Assembly (NCBI GenBank): GCA_029339505.1
Contig: JAQISU010000233.1
Location: forward strand, 3,706,001-3,770,000
Direction: 5' to 3'
From: Unio delphinus
Lineage: Eukaryota; Mollusca; Bivalvia; Unionida; Unionidae
DNA length: 64,000 bases
The translations under genes were made by a program, and so were the position numbers. Position 1 is the stretch's first letter; the number at the start of each line of letters is the position of its first letter. The notes under the pieces were generated by a model that was given only the letters and a program-made list of their open reading frames with translations, had not been told where the DNA came from and ran no database searches. Of the stretch, positions 45,538 to 63,175 are shown one piece after another.

Positions 45538-47602
45538 GGCGTAAGGGTGATATGCCAGCGGGTATTGTTGTCATGCACATTGCAAATGGATTCAAAAACG
45601 TAATTTACATCTTGGTACATACATAATAATTAGGTTTCCATTTGCTCCATTTTCCTACTGCTGCTGAATAACTTTTTTTATCAGTTATGACTTTGTTTAT
45701 TCAAATTATTTCAACATAAACTAGTTTTTTCATGTCTTTTCTACATAAATTTGTTTGGCATCCCCCCCCCCCCCCCCCGATGTCATCAAGTAGAATAACC
45801 GACATTCTTCTAAAAAAATTATCCATTAATGTGATGATGTTTTAATGTTTGCTAATGATTTATTCGGTTATTGCTGACTGTATGCGATTTAATTATGCAG
45901 ACAAAACTTGTGTCATGTGTATGAAAAACAGTCTTTGTAAAGGAAGCCATAATGTGTGGTCACATGATTTTTCCGGTCTTTGTCTGTTACCCTGTTGTTT
46001 TTTTTAAGGTTCTCTGTGTGTGCCAATGTACAAAATCTATTTTTAGCCTATGCTGACCCTGTTATGATTGTAACACTTACGTCTGGTTATAATCATCAAA
46101 GAGAAGAACTCGACATAGGTGTTGAACCCCAAACTCTATCATAACATTATTGAGCCCATTTCCTGTAAACATCGACTTTTATAGATAATGACATACTATA
46201 AATCTTTAGTTGACACATTTAACGGTGACTTGACACTCTGAGACATGTATCTACGATAGAGATAATCAAAATTGCTGACCTTACATCAAGATTTGAATTA
46301 ATTATTGGTTCTGGATAAATTTGAAGAAATAAAAGTGGCCGTTCATGAAGAGGACATTTTTCATTTTTTGTACTAAAATGCTGGTCGCGTTAGAGACGTG
46401 GTTGCTCTTGAGGGGTACTTTTGAATACAAACTCGTCGGTGCCAAGGGATTCTGGCCGTAAGAAGCGGGTGACCACTGGTCAGGGGGTCCATTCAAGAAA
46501 AGGGCTACTCTACCAGAAAATGTCTTGTGCTTTTCAGTACTTGTAAGTGCATTTAGTCATAAGTCATTGTCCAATTTGGACCAAATTGCATGTACCTTTC
46601 TAAAGCCAGAAAAGTGTCAAGTCATAGTAAATTGAAAACAGTATCTTGAAACTAATGCTTATCAGGCTGTTGGGGATGAAATATTATTAAAAGTATATCA
46701 AGACAACCAAAACTATTCAGTTTGTTTCACCAAATTCGTTAACATACATCAACAGGGTTTGTACAGTCTTTGAAGGTCTTTGAGAGTTTGGGAAAAATGA
46801 GGTAGCATTTTCAAGGCCTTGAAAGTTTGGGAAAATCAAGCATATTATCCTGAGGTCTTTAAAAGTCTTTGAAAATTGAAGTAAACCCCAATTTTTTAAA
46901 TTTCTTTACAGAATCACAAATAAAATTATCCGAGGTTGTTCAATTTGGATGTAATCTAGTTATCCTGGTTTCTTTCTTTTGATGACCCATTCAGTTTAAT
47001 TGCCGCCACAAAAACAAAAGAGGCTTTGTTTGACCATCCAAAGTTGGCCTCGGTGGTGACTTCAATCGCACATGCACTCTTCATCAAAGCAAGACGGCTA
47101 CACACTTCATCAAAGGAAGTCACAAATAAAATTGCCTAAGGTCGTTAGCTTCAGATGTAGCTGGTTTTCCTGGCTTCTTTCTTTTGATGATTCGTTCAAT
47201 TTGATTGGACGAATATAAAAAAAACACTCATTCAGGATGCACCATTTAGTCATGATCCTTGTTTTTCATCTTTTTCACAAGGAAGTTGAATCTGTGGTGC
47301 ATAAACTCTACCCCAGATGATAAAGATAAAAGATTATTATTGTTGTTTTATAGATTGACTTGCTGAAGAGAGTGCACTTGTTAACAAAGGAGCACAAGAT
47401 GGCACTTTTATTGACTTATAGGATAGTCTTACTGATTGAGTTTACCATTGGTACCACTTGAGAGCAATAGGTATAAAACAGTATAAAACATGAAAATCCA
47501 CTTTTGTGACCACATTAGAACATGATAACAAACATTTTAGTTTTTCCTGCTGATGTGAATTCTTTGTCAGTAGACAATTTATAGGATCTTCCAGCCTTGT
47601 AG

Positions 47603-47806
<204 letters not shown>

Positions 47807-48572
47807 TAGTGTTTGGTTCAACAAATTTTTAATTGTTCAATGCCTTTTTTTGTGTGCCCACTTTGGTGTAAGTTTGACATAACCATCACTTTGGCATCCA
47901 TGCGCATATTTTGGCATTCATTCATTCACAACCTATATGAAATTAGATTTTTTCAGTACCATTTCATCCCACTTTCTTCAAATCTGGATTATTGCTTTGA
48001 TATGTATATTTAAATGCTCTCAATATTGAAGCTTGGAGACAGGCGTTCAATGTATGTTGAATATAAAAGGTTCAGAGTTTCTTTTTAACCCCGAATGCGA
48101 CAGAACCAGTCTGTCAGAAAGGTGTGAAAATCTGCTTGGGACTTGATGTTTTATATAAATAGTATTGGGACCCTTGATGTGACTGTGCTACATTCCTGAG
48201 AACTATCTTTAGGGTTTCAGCATTGATTGTATTATTCACATGTTAATGGAAAAAAGCATTTATGTCATATAAAGCAGTTCATCACAATGCTCATGCAAAT
48301 GAAGAATTAAACTCTTTGCAGTTAAAATTTGATCTTTCATGTTGTGAAAAACTATATCTTTTGTCATAATATCAGTGAAATATATTTTTTAATTCATTTT
48401 TTGTAATGAATGTCCGTTTTTTTTTTTTAGTTAACATTGCATAGTCTGACTGTCATTTGAAATATGTGACTAGGCTTCCAGTTGATAAAATAAAGTACAA
48501 TTGTTTGAGTGGTGTGTGTGTGTCTTTGTATTTTTAATGTAACTGCAACTATTTGAGTCATATCACTATGTT

Positions 48573-48988
48573 GTCAGCAGTTTAGAGTAATGTCTAGCAC
48601 TGGAACATCATGTCCCACCAAATCATGGTATCCAGTCTGTCCAGTCCTAATGCTGAGTGACCAGCTGCTAGTACCATTTTTATAAGCATGTGGTGTGATT
48701 CAGGCAGAATTTGGATCTATATCACATCCAAGGTTGATATTCTAACAATTTCACTGTTCCAGTGGCCAAGTGGTTAGAACACCACCATGGATGCGGGAGG
48801 TTGTGGGTTCAAACCTCGGCCTTGTCACACAAAAAAATGGCACTCAGCATTAAGAGGTCAGTGTTAGAATTGGTTGGCCTGGTGTCAGGATAATGTGTCA
48901 TGCTATATCTCTGAAAAATTGTTAAATCTACGTTAGAAATCCAAATCACACACTCTAACCATGTAGGCCACCATAACGGTCTTGTTTG
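48573..48988. mobile_element. Cluster of SINE pieces, copy 2
   Basis: Counterpart of 12075-12490. It differs by one T-to-C change within the plus-strand SINE head. Confidence 0.65.
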
Positions 48989-50029
48989 AAAGGTTAATTA
49001 TATGTTGCATTTTTGGATTCATGCCTCCTAATGAGGGCTGATGATAGTTTTTAACCACTTGTTTAGGACATTGGTTTCAGAAAATTGACCTGCAGGGATT
49101 AGATATGTACATTTTATTCAATGAGAACTAAAAAGATATGTCCAGTCTGACATTTTTTTTCAAAGGTCTTCATTTTTCAGTTTTATATTGTAATTTTCTA
49201 TACAGGATGTTATGTTGTACAGTATCATGTTGTATTTTCGTCGAGATATTCAGCATCCTGAATTTGCCAACTTTGTTCTTGAATGTCGCTACCTTACTTT
49301 AAAAAAAAAAAAATGATGATTTTTCATAAAAGAAATAAACCCAAAGAAACTTTTGGTAGAAGTTGAAATCATACGAGAGTATTTTCAGACCTTTCAAGTC
49401 TTTTCTGTAATTTGTAACAAGTCCTGTTTCTGGCAAACAAATTGAGTGTTTATGTTCCTTTTCTGTCTTTATGTATGTCTGTATGGTTTTAAAATGTTGG
49501 ACATTGATTGTAAGCTCATCCTGACTGCCATGAAATGATATTTGAAAAGGATCTTTCAGTAAGGTTGAAAAGAGGCAGAAGCAGTTTTGAGAAATATTTA
49601 AAGAATACACAGAGTAGTGTAATATAAATAGTGCTATATAACTGTGTATAGACATGTTTTGTAATGATTTTAAATGATTTTTTTTTTTCATTCTTCTGGT
49701 TTCCATGTGGAGTTTTTCTTCACTGTGGTTCAATAAGATTATTAATTTTTATCCCTCTTATCTCTAATTTCCCTGTTTGGCAATGGGCATCTCAGTTTTC
49801 ATCAACAAGAATAGGAATAAATTTAGAGAATGAATTGCCCCATTTGGCAGCTCTTTTGTTATTCCATGCCAGACATATTTGTTTTTCCATGATAAATGTA
49901 TACAAACAAATGACCAGCAGATTAAAATGTACAGAACAGATATTGGTGGTGTTTGTTACATAAAAGTCCGGTGGAGAACACTGACTATTTATGCACATAA
50001 TGTATTGCAAAATGGGCTGACACAAGTAA

Positions 50030-50245
<216 letters not shown>

Positions 50246-50982
50246 TGATGCAATTAATCAAACGTTTATAGATGAACAAAATATATCTTTATAATGAGCA
50301 TGATAGGTTTTTAAAAAAAAAACAGTTGCCAGCATATGTTAAGTCGTTAAAGTACTGTACCTTCTTGCTTATGAGTCTGACTTCAAACTGCTCAGACCTC
50401 GATCTGCTGGGGTATTATGTGATGGCAGATCTGGGTCGGTGCAGTTTGTTTGGATTAATCTGTAGAACCAACATCTTGACCCTGATCTGCAGGCACATTA
50501 TGCTATGGCTGGTGAGGTTCTTTGGTGTTTGCAGTGTGGCTTGAATTAGAAGTGAGTATAGACAGTAAGTAGCCATGTTGGCAAGTAATAAGCCATGGCT
50601 ATTTTGGCTCCCACCAAAGGAAACAGAGATCTGTTGAATAGTTGTCAAGCCACATTTATTTGCTTGTTTCAGACTGAGGTGAACAACCACTTGATTTATT
50701 AGAGAGAAACTTTATTTCAGACACCCAAAGTTATGAACATAGCAGATTCATGCATAATGTAATACAAACCAAACTTGTTTCCAAAATAGACATTGGCTTC
50801 ATCATGAAGTTCCACCACAAATGTATCTGTTACTGTAATGCCTACTGTAATGATGCTATGCAATTGTTTTAAAGTAGTTGCAGTTGTGTAATGTTTCATG
50901 TAATTTTCACTTCATACTTTGCGATTGGCATTTATAGGTAAGATTTTTTTCCTGTTTGACATTGGTATATTTTGCACATATT

Positions 50983-51553
50983 TATTCTAGGTTTATAGAG
51001 GTGGAATTGATTATATTTAAAGATTTATACAGTTGGAACTGAGTATATACTGAGGTTTTATGTTGGCGGAACAGCTTACTGCTCATACTGAGAGGTTTAT
51101 AATAGATGGAGCTACTCGTGGCTCATACTTAGGTTGTATTTGTATAACTGCTCACTGCTTATATTTGAAGGTTTATAATGGGTTGAAATGCTTATGCTTT
51201 TGTTTATGTAGGTGAAACTGCTTATATTTAGAAATTTATATTAGTGGAACTGTACACTCATATTTGTATGTTTTATGTGGCTGGAGTTTCTTATATTTAG
51301 AGATTTGTATTAGTGGAACTGTAGACTCTCATATTTGTATGTTTTATGTGGCTGGAGTTTCTTATATTTAGAGATTTGTATTAGTGGAACTGTACACTCT
51401 CATACTTGTATGTTTTAAGTGGATGAAACTGCTCTCTGATCAAACTAGGAGGGTTGTACGAGTGGAACTGCTGACTGCTTATACATTGAGGTTTATATGT
51501 GTGAAACCACTCACTGCTCATACTTAGAGGTGCATATAAGTGGAACTGATGAC
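50983..51553 (+). repeat. Degenerate minisatellite, copy 2
   Basis: Counterpart of 14485-15055, with no length change. Confidence 0.7.
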
Positions 51554-51640
51554 ACTAAATTTTTCCTTAGAACATTTCTCTAAGTTAAGAATATGCTGAA
51601 AGACATGTACAATAACAAAATATGCAGTTTAATATTTTGA

Positions 51641-54600
51641 TTCTTGATCTAGGGATATAAACGCACATGATAATTGTTTTTGTTCTATATAGTCACATAT
51701 GTTTCTTATAAGGTGACCGTTGTCAAAAATAGATCGACCTTTAACTCCACATGTTTGATCCATGTGTATTATTTTGGACATGACATTTCCAAGTCTATTA
51801 GTAATAATCTTTGATAAAATTTTGTAATCCACATTTAATAGGGAGATAGGTCTCCAATTTTTCATATTGTTTGAATTTTGAGGATCCTTACATAATAAAG
51901 TAATATAGGATATTTTTTTGTGAATCGGACATAGTGTTCCATTCAAAGATTAAATTGTATAAGCGGACTAGTGTGTCGCCTAAATATTCAAAGAACGTGA
52001 CGTAAAATTCTTTTGTGAGACCGTCAGGTCCTGGTAATTTATTTGGTTTCATCATATTTAAAGATTTCAAAATTTCTGTTTTAGTAATTAGGTCTAGTAA
52101 GGAATTGATTGTCTTCAGCGTTTAACTGAGGCAATCCAGTTAAAAATTCTTTAAATAATTCTTCATCAATAGGTTCGGAGGTAAATAAATTTGAATAAAA
52201 CTTTTCAAAGCATTTTAAAATATCAGCACTAGAATTATAGGTCATGTTATTATATTCAATTTCAGTAATGGTTTTCTGGGAACCCTTTTTATTTTCTAAT
52301 TGAAAAAAGAATTGGCTCGGTTTTTCATTGTTGTCTAAAATTTTTGCTTTACTTCTAATTACTGATCCTATATATTTTTCATTTTGCAATTCTTTGATGG
52401 CCATCCGGAGTTCTTGTAGTTGTAAGAAAAGTTCTTATTTATTAGTTGAATCATAATTTTGTCTTAGATATTGGTATTTTCTTTTCAAAGATTTAATTTC
52501 AAGGTTTTTCATTTTTGAGAGTTCTTTCGAATATCGGACAATCTCTTCTTTAAATTTGAGTTTTAGCTCATCCCAATATTCTAACGTGAGGTTATGATGT
52601 TTTAGTTCTCTCTGAATTAATTCCGTAATAAGCATTTTTAATGTGGTGTGGTTTAAAAGCGAGTTGTTGCATTTCCAGTATCCAGTACCATAGGATATTA
52701 ATGAGTTGGAAGTTATACTTAAAATTACTGCATCATGATCAGATTGAGTGAAGTTTACAATTGTCGAATTAAGGATGAAATCTGCTATGTTTTTAGAAAC
52801 ATATATTCGGTCTAGCCTGCTTGCTAAAAGTGGTAATGAGGAGTCTAGTGTGTTTCTATACCATGTGTACCTTTTTGCTGAGGGGTTCAATTTACGAAAA
52901 GTATCGATTAATTTAAAATTGGATATAAGAGATCTTAATGCTTGGATGGACTTATCGCTGTAATTAGTGAGATTATGTTGACCAGTTAAAAATGTGAATA
53001 ACGAATTAAAAAATTCGCTTTTTTCCGAATCGGGAATAGGGCCATATATATTTAAGGCACGGTATGGTATATTATTGCACTGGAAGTCAGCGCAGATTAT
53101 TCTACCATCATGATCAGTTTCATATTTAAGGAAAGTTATATTAGGATTAAAATTAATAATAGCGACACCAGATGAACGACTCGAGCCAAAACTCCATATT
53201 GCATCACAACATTTTAATTTATTCTGAATTTTTGAAGTAAGGGTTCTATTTTCTACATGAGTTTCTTGTAAAAAAAACAACAAGGTCAATATGATAAGAA
53301 GATACCAAGTTTCTAATCTCGTATAGTTTTTGATCTGTGTTAGCTCGAAGGCCATTTATATTTAATGTAAGGATATTAATTTTACTCATTTGTTTGTTAT
53401 TGGAGTGGCATGTCCAGAATAAGTTAAACATCGTTCATACATCTAAGACATAACTGCTGCGCATTTTGGTGTACGAGGCAAGTCAGTCTGAGCTGAGATG
53501 AGTAGAGTTCAATGTATATGTAGATACTTTTCATTACCAGAACTTACTTATAAAATAATAACAAAGTAGGGGAGGGTGTATAGTTAAGGGTTAAAAATAA
53601 TTGATGAAAAGAAATAAAATTCTACATATGTTATATATGTTATGAAAAGAATAAAATTGATATTTTAAAGATAATGACATATTATAATGAATTGAAATAA
53701 ATGAACCTAATAGGAATGAAAAATAACTTATCTCCTTTAATCCGTTTGGCGTATTCATTGTCTGTTTTCCTGTCCTTATATATATCCGTTCCATTGTATA
53801 TCCTTCATTGTCCGTGGTCGTTCTAGATTGTTTAGCATATATTTCACAACTTGATGTTAACTTTACACTTCCATATTTGAATCTTCTTCTGCTCTAAATT
53901 TCTTTGTTCTCTTGGAGGATACATCTTGCCATGTTCCTGTTTCTATGTCAAACAATTCCCTCTTATCTGATGCTCTGGAGGGACTAGGATTCTCTTCTGT
54001 TTGATCTACTTCTTCAGTAATTTTTTCTTCTGCTATTGCTTCAACGTTTGCTGGTGACACGGCTTTGGTTTTGGTGGGTACCTCCTCCTGTGCCACTTGT
54101 AAGGTTTCTGATGGGGTGGAAGTACTGGGGTGATCGGTTGTGCTGTTCCCCGCTGACGAACAAGCTTCTGGAGTTGAAGAATTCTTAGCTTTTGTCTGTC
54201 TTGAAGTTTGTGGTGCAGGTGACTGAGGGGTTATCCGTTGGTTGCTTGCAACTGAAGCATAACTTATCCCCTTGTCTGGACAATCTTTCCTTAAGTGTCC
54301 GGATTGACGGCATCTTAGACAGATTGGGGGTCTCCCTTTCATCGTTATCAGCATACCGAACATTCCTAGGGATACAATATGAGGGATGTTTCTTCTATCG
54401 AATTCCGTCGTTCTGAGCTTGACAATTCTGGTTCCATTTTCCATCATCGTGTTTTGACTTATGATTGTTTTGTCTCTGGTTATCTCCAGGACTTCACCAT
54501 ACTCTTTTAATACGTCCTTAATGATAAGGTCATCTACGAACAATGGTAGCCAGTGTACTCGAAGATCAATTATTAGCCTTGCTATATAGCTTATACCGTC

Positions 54601-54896
54601 TCCGGCAACATCTTTCGCTTTCTCTTGGGATTTTAACACTGCGTGCCATGGGGCATTCTCCCCTTCTCTGTATAGTCCTTCCATGTCTGAGGTATCTACA
54701 CCGGCAGTCGTAAGTTTCCTGAGTGCTTCCTCACGAGACATTCTTCCATCTACTCTGATGGTCCTTAGGTAGATGTCAGACTTGACATATCTGGACAAAT
54801 TAACTTCTACGTGACGGTACATCTTGAAACAGAACTCTAAATTTAAAATAACTATTGTGATTTTTTTCTCTCTCTTTTGGGGAAACCTCCTAGATG
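51641..54896 (-). mobile_element. LINE D, copy 2
   Basis: Counterpart of 15143-18398, with the same missing 3' end, frameshifts and loss of the endonuclease GDFN block. One substitution (near 52833) changes Ser to Asn in the ORF2 remnant (51641-53389). Confidence 0.9.
53863..54822 (-). CDS. LINE D ORF1 protein, copy 2
   Basis: A 319-residue intact frame, identical by eye at protein level to 17365-18324. A silent T-to-C change lies near 54230. It has the same RRM-like region and CCHC knuckle. Confidence 0.85.
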   Translation of the reverse strand: MYRHVEVNLSRYVKSDIYLRTIRVDGRMSREEALRKLTTAGVDTSDMEGLYREGENAPWHAVLKSQEKAKDVAGDGISYIARLIIDLRVHWLPLFVDDLIIKDVLKEYGEVLEITRDKTIISQNTMMENGTRIVKLRTTEFDRRNIPHIVSLGMFGMLITMKGRPPICLRCRQSGHLRKDCPDKGISYASVASNQRITPQSPAPQTSRQTKAKNSSTPEACSSAGNSTTDHPSTSTPSETLQVAQEEVPTKTKAVSPANVEAIAEEKITEEVDQTEENPSPSRASDKRELFDIETGTWQDVSSKRTKKFRAEEDSNMEV

Positions 54897-54908
54897 ATCA
54901 TTATACTA

Positions 54909-55170
54909 TAAATAGTATAATGGTGTGCTTATTGGTCCTTATAGCATAGCATGGTCAGTAGTTTCAGAGAATAACATATTATTCAAGCGTTAAAGTCAAT
55001 TCTGATAAAACCGATGAAAACAAAACAAAAAATTTTATTCACAAATTGTACTATTTTGTTCTTTAAAGAGTTTTCTTGCTTATGAAATAAATAGAGAAAC
55101 AAACTTTGTACATGTATGAAAGACAGACATACTCATTCTTGTCGAACTTTTCTGATTATATAACGGCAGT
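54909..55170 (+). repeat. Inverted partner of 36532-36804 (copy 2)
   Basis: Counterpart of 18411-18672. One A-to-G change lies near 55099. Confidence 0.8.
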
Positions 55171-55187
55171 TGTACTATAACAAATCA

Positions 55188-56665
55188 TAAAAGATGTAAT
55201 TTAGACCTTAACCTAATTAAAAGTATTCAAGGTACACATTGGGGTGCCTGTCAAAAAACAATAATTACTCTCTATAGATCACTTATTCAATCTAAGATTG
55301 AGTATGGGTGTCAGATTTATGCTACGGCATCATCTACACTACTAAATAAAATTATACAAGTACAGAGAAAAGCTCTTCTTAAAGCAACTGGAGCATTACC
55401 GTCTACATCCACAGAGGAGTTACAGGTCTTGGCAGGTGAACTTCCACTTTATTTGAGAAGACAAGAGGTCATGTTAAGATATGTTGCTCGTTTGTCAGCT
55501 CATAAGGAAACACACCCCACATTGCAGATTATTAAAAAATGCAATAAACCCCTAATAAAACGAGGTAAATATTCTAATTCATGTGGTAAGCAAATAAATA
55601 CTATAAAAACTAAACTCCCTGTGGATATATTTCAAGTATAAAAAATTACACCTCCAATTATAATTCCATGGAGACTTAATCATATATATGTAGATCTCTC
55701 CCTGCTAAATCAAGGTAATAAAATACAGAACCCACATTTTCTGAAAATGATTATAAATGAAAAGTTAAATAATAAATATAAAAATCATTTAAAAATTTAT
55801 ACTGATGGTTCTAAAACAACTGATCCTACAAGAACAGCAGCAGCATGGGTCATACCTAATTTACAAATAAATGAAGGTAAACGCTTACCAGATTATTTTT
55901 CTATATATAGTGTTGAATTCTGGGCTATACTACAAGCCCTTATGTGGATTCAACAAAATAAACCATCAAAAGCTTTAATTGTAAGTGACTCACTTAGTGT
56001 TCTCAAAACTATTAATAATAAATAATAACTCCAATAGTAGGAAAAACTTTCTGTATCAATTACAATATCAAATAACTAAACTTAAAACGCAAAACATTAT
56101 AGTAGACTTTCTATGGGTACCTTCACACATAGGTGTAAAGGGAAATGAATTAGCTGATCAGTTAGCTAATAATAAACTAAATGAATTAAATTATGACCCA
56201 TTGCAGTATAGTCATACTGAAATGTATAGGTTAATATATAACATGATAAATACCATCTGGCAAAATACCTGGAGCTCATCCAATAAAGGGAGAATACTGC
56301 ATAATATCATCAAAACTGTTAAAAGAACAGCATTAATATTAGGTAATACGAGGAGGGAACAAATTAAAATGAATAGGATAATGATAGGAAAAACAAAGCT
56401 GGCTAACAGATTTGGTAAATACATAGGAACATTCCCACATAATATTAACTGCTTTAAATGTAAACAACCAGAAGATTTAGACCATATATTCAATAAATGC
56501 ACAAAGAATATTATTTACAGAAATAAACTTAAAAATAAATTAAAATTAGGGAAATCAATAAATGTATATCCAAAAATGCTTAATTTAACTCAACCTAATA
56601 TACAATTAACTGCAAAAAACATAATTGATTTTCTTATAAACTCCAACTTAATTGACAAAATATAA
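55188..56665 (+). pseudogene. LINE F (RNase H-containing LINE), copy 2
   Basis: Counterpart of 18690-20167, with the same in-frame stop and frameshift in the RNase H domain. Confidence 0.85.
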
Positions 56666-56682
56666 CATTATCATGCAATAAT

Positions 56683-56897
56683 TAGGATAGGAATCAATTA
56701 TTATTAACATCATAAATATAAAATAAGTTTATTAATAATAAATAATTAATTAATAGATAAGGTTCAAAACTAGCCTGTGACTCTGCTGAAGTGGTGATAT
56801 GATCGGGTGTAGATACTGAGTTCTTAAAGAACTTATACGGGCCTTGCGAGTTTACACTCACTCATAATCATCATTATAGCAGAGATCATCGCTGTAT

Positions 56898-56957
<60 letters not shown>

Positions 56958-57134
56958 AAATTAAATTAATTTACTAGGATTTTATTATTATTAATATTAA
57001 AAATAATTCTATTAATAATAACTAATTACTTAACAATAGTTAAAATTAGCCTGTGACTGAGTTCTTAAAGAACTTATACGGGCCTTGCGAGTTTACACTC
57101 ATAATCATCATTATAGCAGAGATCATCGCTGTAT

Positions 57135-57208
<74 letters not shown>

Positions 57209-57690
57209 AAATTAAATTAATTTACTAGGATTTTATTATTATTAATATTAAAAATAATTCTATTAATAATAACTAATTACTTAACAATAGTTAAAATTAG
57301 CCTGTGACTCTGTTGGAGTGGTGATGTGAGTGGGTGTAGATACTGAGTTCATAAAGAACTTATACGCGTCTTGCGAGTTTACACTCACTCATAATCATGG
57401 TTCTAGCAGAGATCACCGCTATATAGAATATATTGACATACAAAATTAAATTAATCGGCTAGGATTCTATTACTATTATTTTAAATAAATCTATTAATAA
57501 TAACTAATTACTTAAAAAATTAGTTTAAAATTAGCCTGTGACTCTGTTGGAGCTGTAATCTGGGTGGGTGTTGATAAATGAGTATCATACGCGACTTGCG
57601 AGTCTACACTTACTCATGATTATGGTCTTGACAGAGATTACCGCTATATAGGTTTAATATATAATTAATAAGTGTAGTCTGAGAAAAACC
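56683..57690 (+). repeat. LINE F 3' tandem array with an extra unit, copy 2
   Basis: Counterpart of 20185-20925, but with a fourth unit of about 267 bp (roughly 56960-57228). The extra unit has lost the first third of the conserved core: GTGACT runs directly into GAGTTCTTAAAG. That removes the 5' arms of the predicted stems. It also carries its own long (TA)n run. It most resembles the first unit, as expected from unequal exchange or slippage. Confidence 0.9.
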
Positions 57691-57732
57691 TCCATATAAG
57701 CACCACCCTCTTTTCTGTCAGAATAAAAGCTA

Positions 57733-57909
57733 ATGGCACTTAACATCCAAAATTATTTGATAAACCTTGAACTGGACTTCAATGGAAGTGGAAATTGCAT
57801 GGACAATATTCGAGGGATAACAAATGGAACAGTTGATGCTATCACTGACAACAGAGGAAACGTGGAGAACCAGACTACAGAACAGCCCTTCTCAGGGTTA
57901 TTTTCTTAG
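57733..57909 (+). CDS. Unrecognised 58-residue open frame, copy 2
   Basis: Unchanged counterpart of 20968-21144; no domain recognised. Confidence 0.2.
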   Translation: MALNIQNYLINLELDFNGSGNCMDNIRGITNGTVDAITDNRGNVENQTTEQPFSGLFS

Positions 57910-57914
57910 GGCTA

Positions 57915-58065
57915 ATTAATGTTAATGTTGATGTTAATGTTAATGTTGATATTGGTGTTAATGTTAATGTTGATGTTAATGTTGATGTTTGTATTAATAT
58001 TAATGTTAATGATGTTAGTGTTGATGTTGATGTTGATACTAATACTAATGTTAATTGTTAATTGT
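57915..58065 (+). repeat. Hexamer-based repeat, copy 2
   Basis: Counterpart of 21150-21300, unchanged in length. Confidence 0.9.
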
Positions 58066-59325
58066 TATTGTGTTGTACTGTTGTAATTGTCTTGTATTGT
58101 TACTATTTCCTACCCTTTGTGACTCTTGGGAATAGGGGAAGGCTAGTGAAACAGTTTGGACACAGGCTCTTTTCTATATAGAAATCGCCTGGATTGGTGT
58201 ACGCACATGTATACAGCCTGGTATACCTCTGTGCCTACGCATAAGTATACAATCAGGTATACCTCTGTGCCAAAACCAATCAGTCTCTCTGGGAAGCTGG
58301 TGTTGACCCTTTTCCCTCTTCTATTTCTAAAATCTATGTCCTTGTATATGTTTAATGTTTTTTCTATAGATAGAGAATTCTCAAACTCGATTGGTAACAG
58401 AGAATTCCATTTGAACAACCAAACATCAATCTCGAATATGGCATTTTCGGCTCACACCCAACCAAATCTACAACTTAAAACAACCTACCGAGAACAAACT
58501 TTCATAGTCACTCTGACACACTAGTGTAGGTATTTTGTTTTTTCCTAGGGTGAATTTCCCTCTTCGAGAAGGGATTTTTGCCGGTAGGATGGTGGAGATT
58601 GTATAGTACACTATGTACTTACTTAGGGGCATAGTGATAAGTGATAGGAAATTCGTAACTTATATAGCTTGACTCAATTACACAGGTGACTTACACATAA
58701 TTGGTATAGGGCATCCATTAGAAAAACTGGATTATAATTGAAAGAAATAAAAAAGGGATTGCAACCTCATAGACACATGTGCATACACACATTATGACCC
58801 TATTAGGATCTATAAGGTAGTCTTAATCCAGGACTATCAGACCCCCGCAACACAATGTTGCAATAGTAATGAAATACAATAAATAACATTAAAACGACAC
58901 ACAACACAACATAATATAGCACTTCCACTTTTTATACATGTCTTATGGGGTTGCAAGTATAATAATAAGGGTGTGGTACTTTTTGGCTCCTCGTGTTTGT
59001 TTGTTTTTGGGTCCGGTTGTGCGTTCGGCTGCCTTTGCGTGCAAGACGATGATGAATTAATTTCCAGGACCTCTTCCTGACTGACTGTCGACGAAGTTGA
59101 TGGGGGTAGGTGCGGATGGGACTTGCCTACCTACCCCAGGGCTTCCATTTATACCGATAGTTACTTTTTAGTAATTCGGTATAACGCCCAAATTGATAAG
59201 TGTACTAATGTACACGTGTATAAAGGTAAATAAATGTTCAGCGATATGCTGGATATAAAAGTTGCCCATATGCCCCTAGTGGGCGGAGGCAACTATAAAA
59301 CACCAATTAGTAGTAGTAACAAATC

Positions 59326-59369
59326 ATACTTACCTGGTTAAGGAGATACCGTGATCATCCAGGCGGTTC
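59326..59369 (+). pseudogene. U1 snRNA, 5' third, copy 2
   Basis: Counterpart of 22561-22604. The same break at GGTTC shows that the inversion predates the tandem duplication. Confidence 0.88.
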
Positions 59370-59827
59370 TTCTTATTTTTCTTCTTCTTCTTGTCCTTCG
59401 GCTTCGGTCGAAAAAAATGCCCCGCTGTGTGCAAGTAGTAATTCAGAAGAGTATAATTAACACACAGATAAAAGACTATGCAGAAAAACAGTTTCAACTG
59501 TTAAACTTCAAGGTTAAGCATGAAATTGTTCAACATTTTCAAACAAATATGGTTGATGTATATATACTGTTCATTTACTTCGACTGCACTTTTAAATAAT
59601 GCAACCCTTCCTATCTATATTATAATTCAATTAATATTTATGTTCCTGTTAATTTTACTGACATCATAAATTTGTTCTTGTTTTTAGTAAAATACAAAAA
59701 CATATATTTAGAATTTAGTTGTGAATACATTATTGAACGGCATGATAGCTTCTGGGTGTCACGACAAAACAAATTCTACCTATAGCTAATTTTACGGATC
59801 AATTGTTTTTTTTAATTTGATTTATAA

Positions 59828-59949
59828 GGGGTTAGCGCGAACGCAGACCCCACACTAAGAAATTACGTTCCCGAGTCACCCACATTTGGGGTGATCGCAA
59901 GGGTCAGCCCGACCGAAGTGCAATGGAAAGGCCTCACCTTGGGAGAACC
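59828..59949 (-). pseudogene. U1 snRNA, 3' two thirds inverted, copy 2
   Basis: Counterpart of 23063-23184, with the same junction to the LINE A tail. Confidence 0.88.
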
Positions 59950-63175
<3,226 letters not shown>

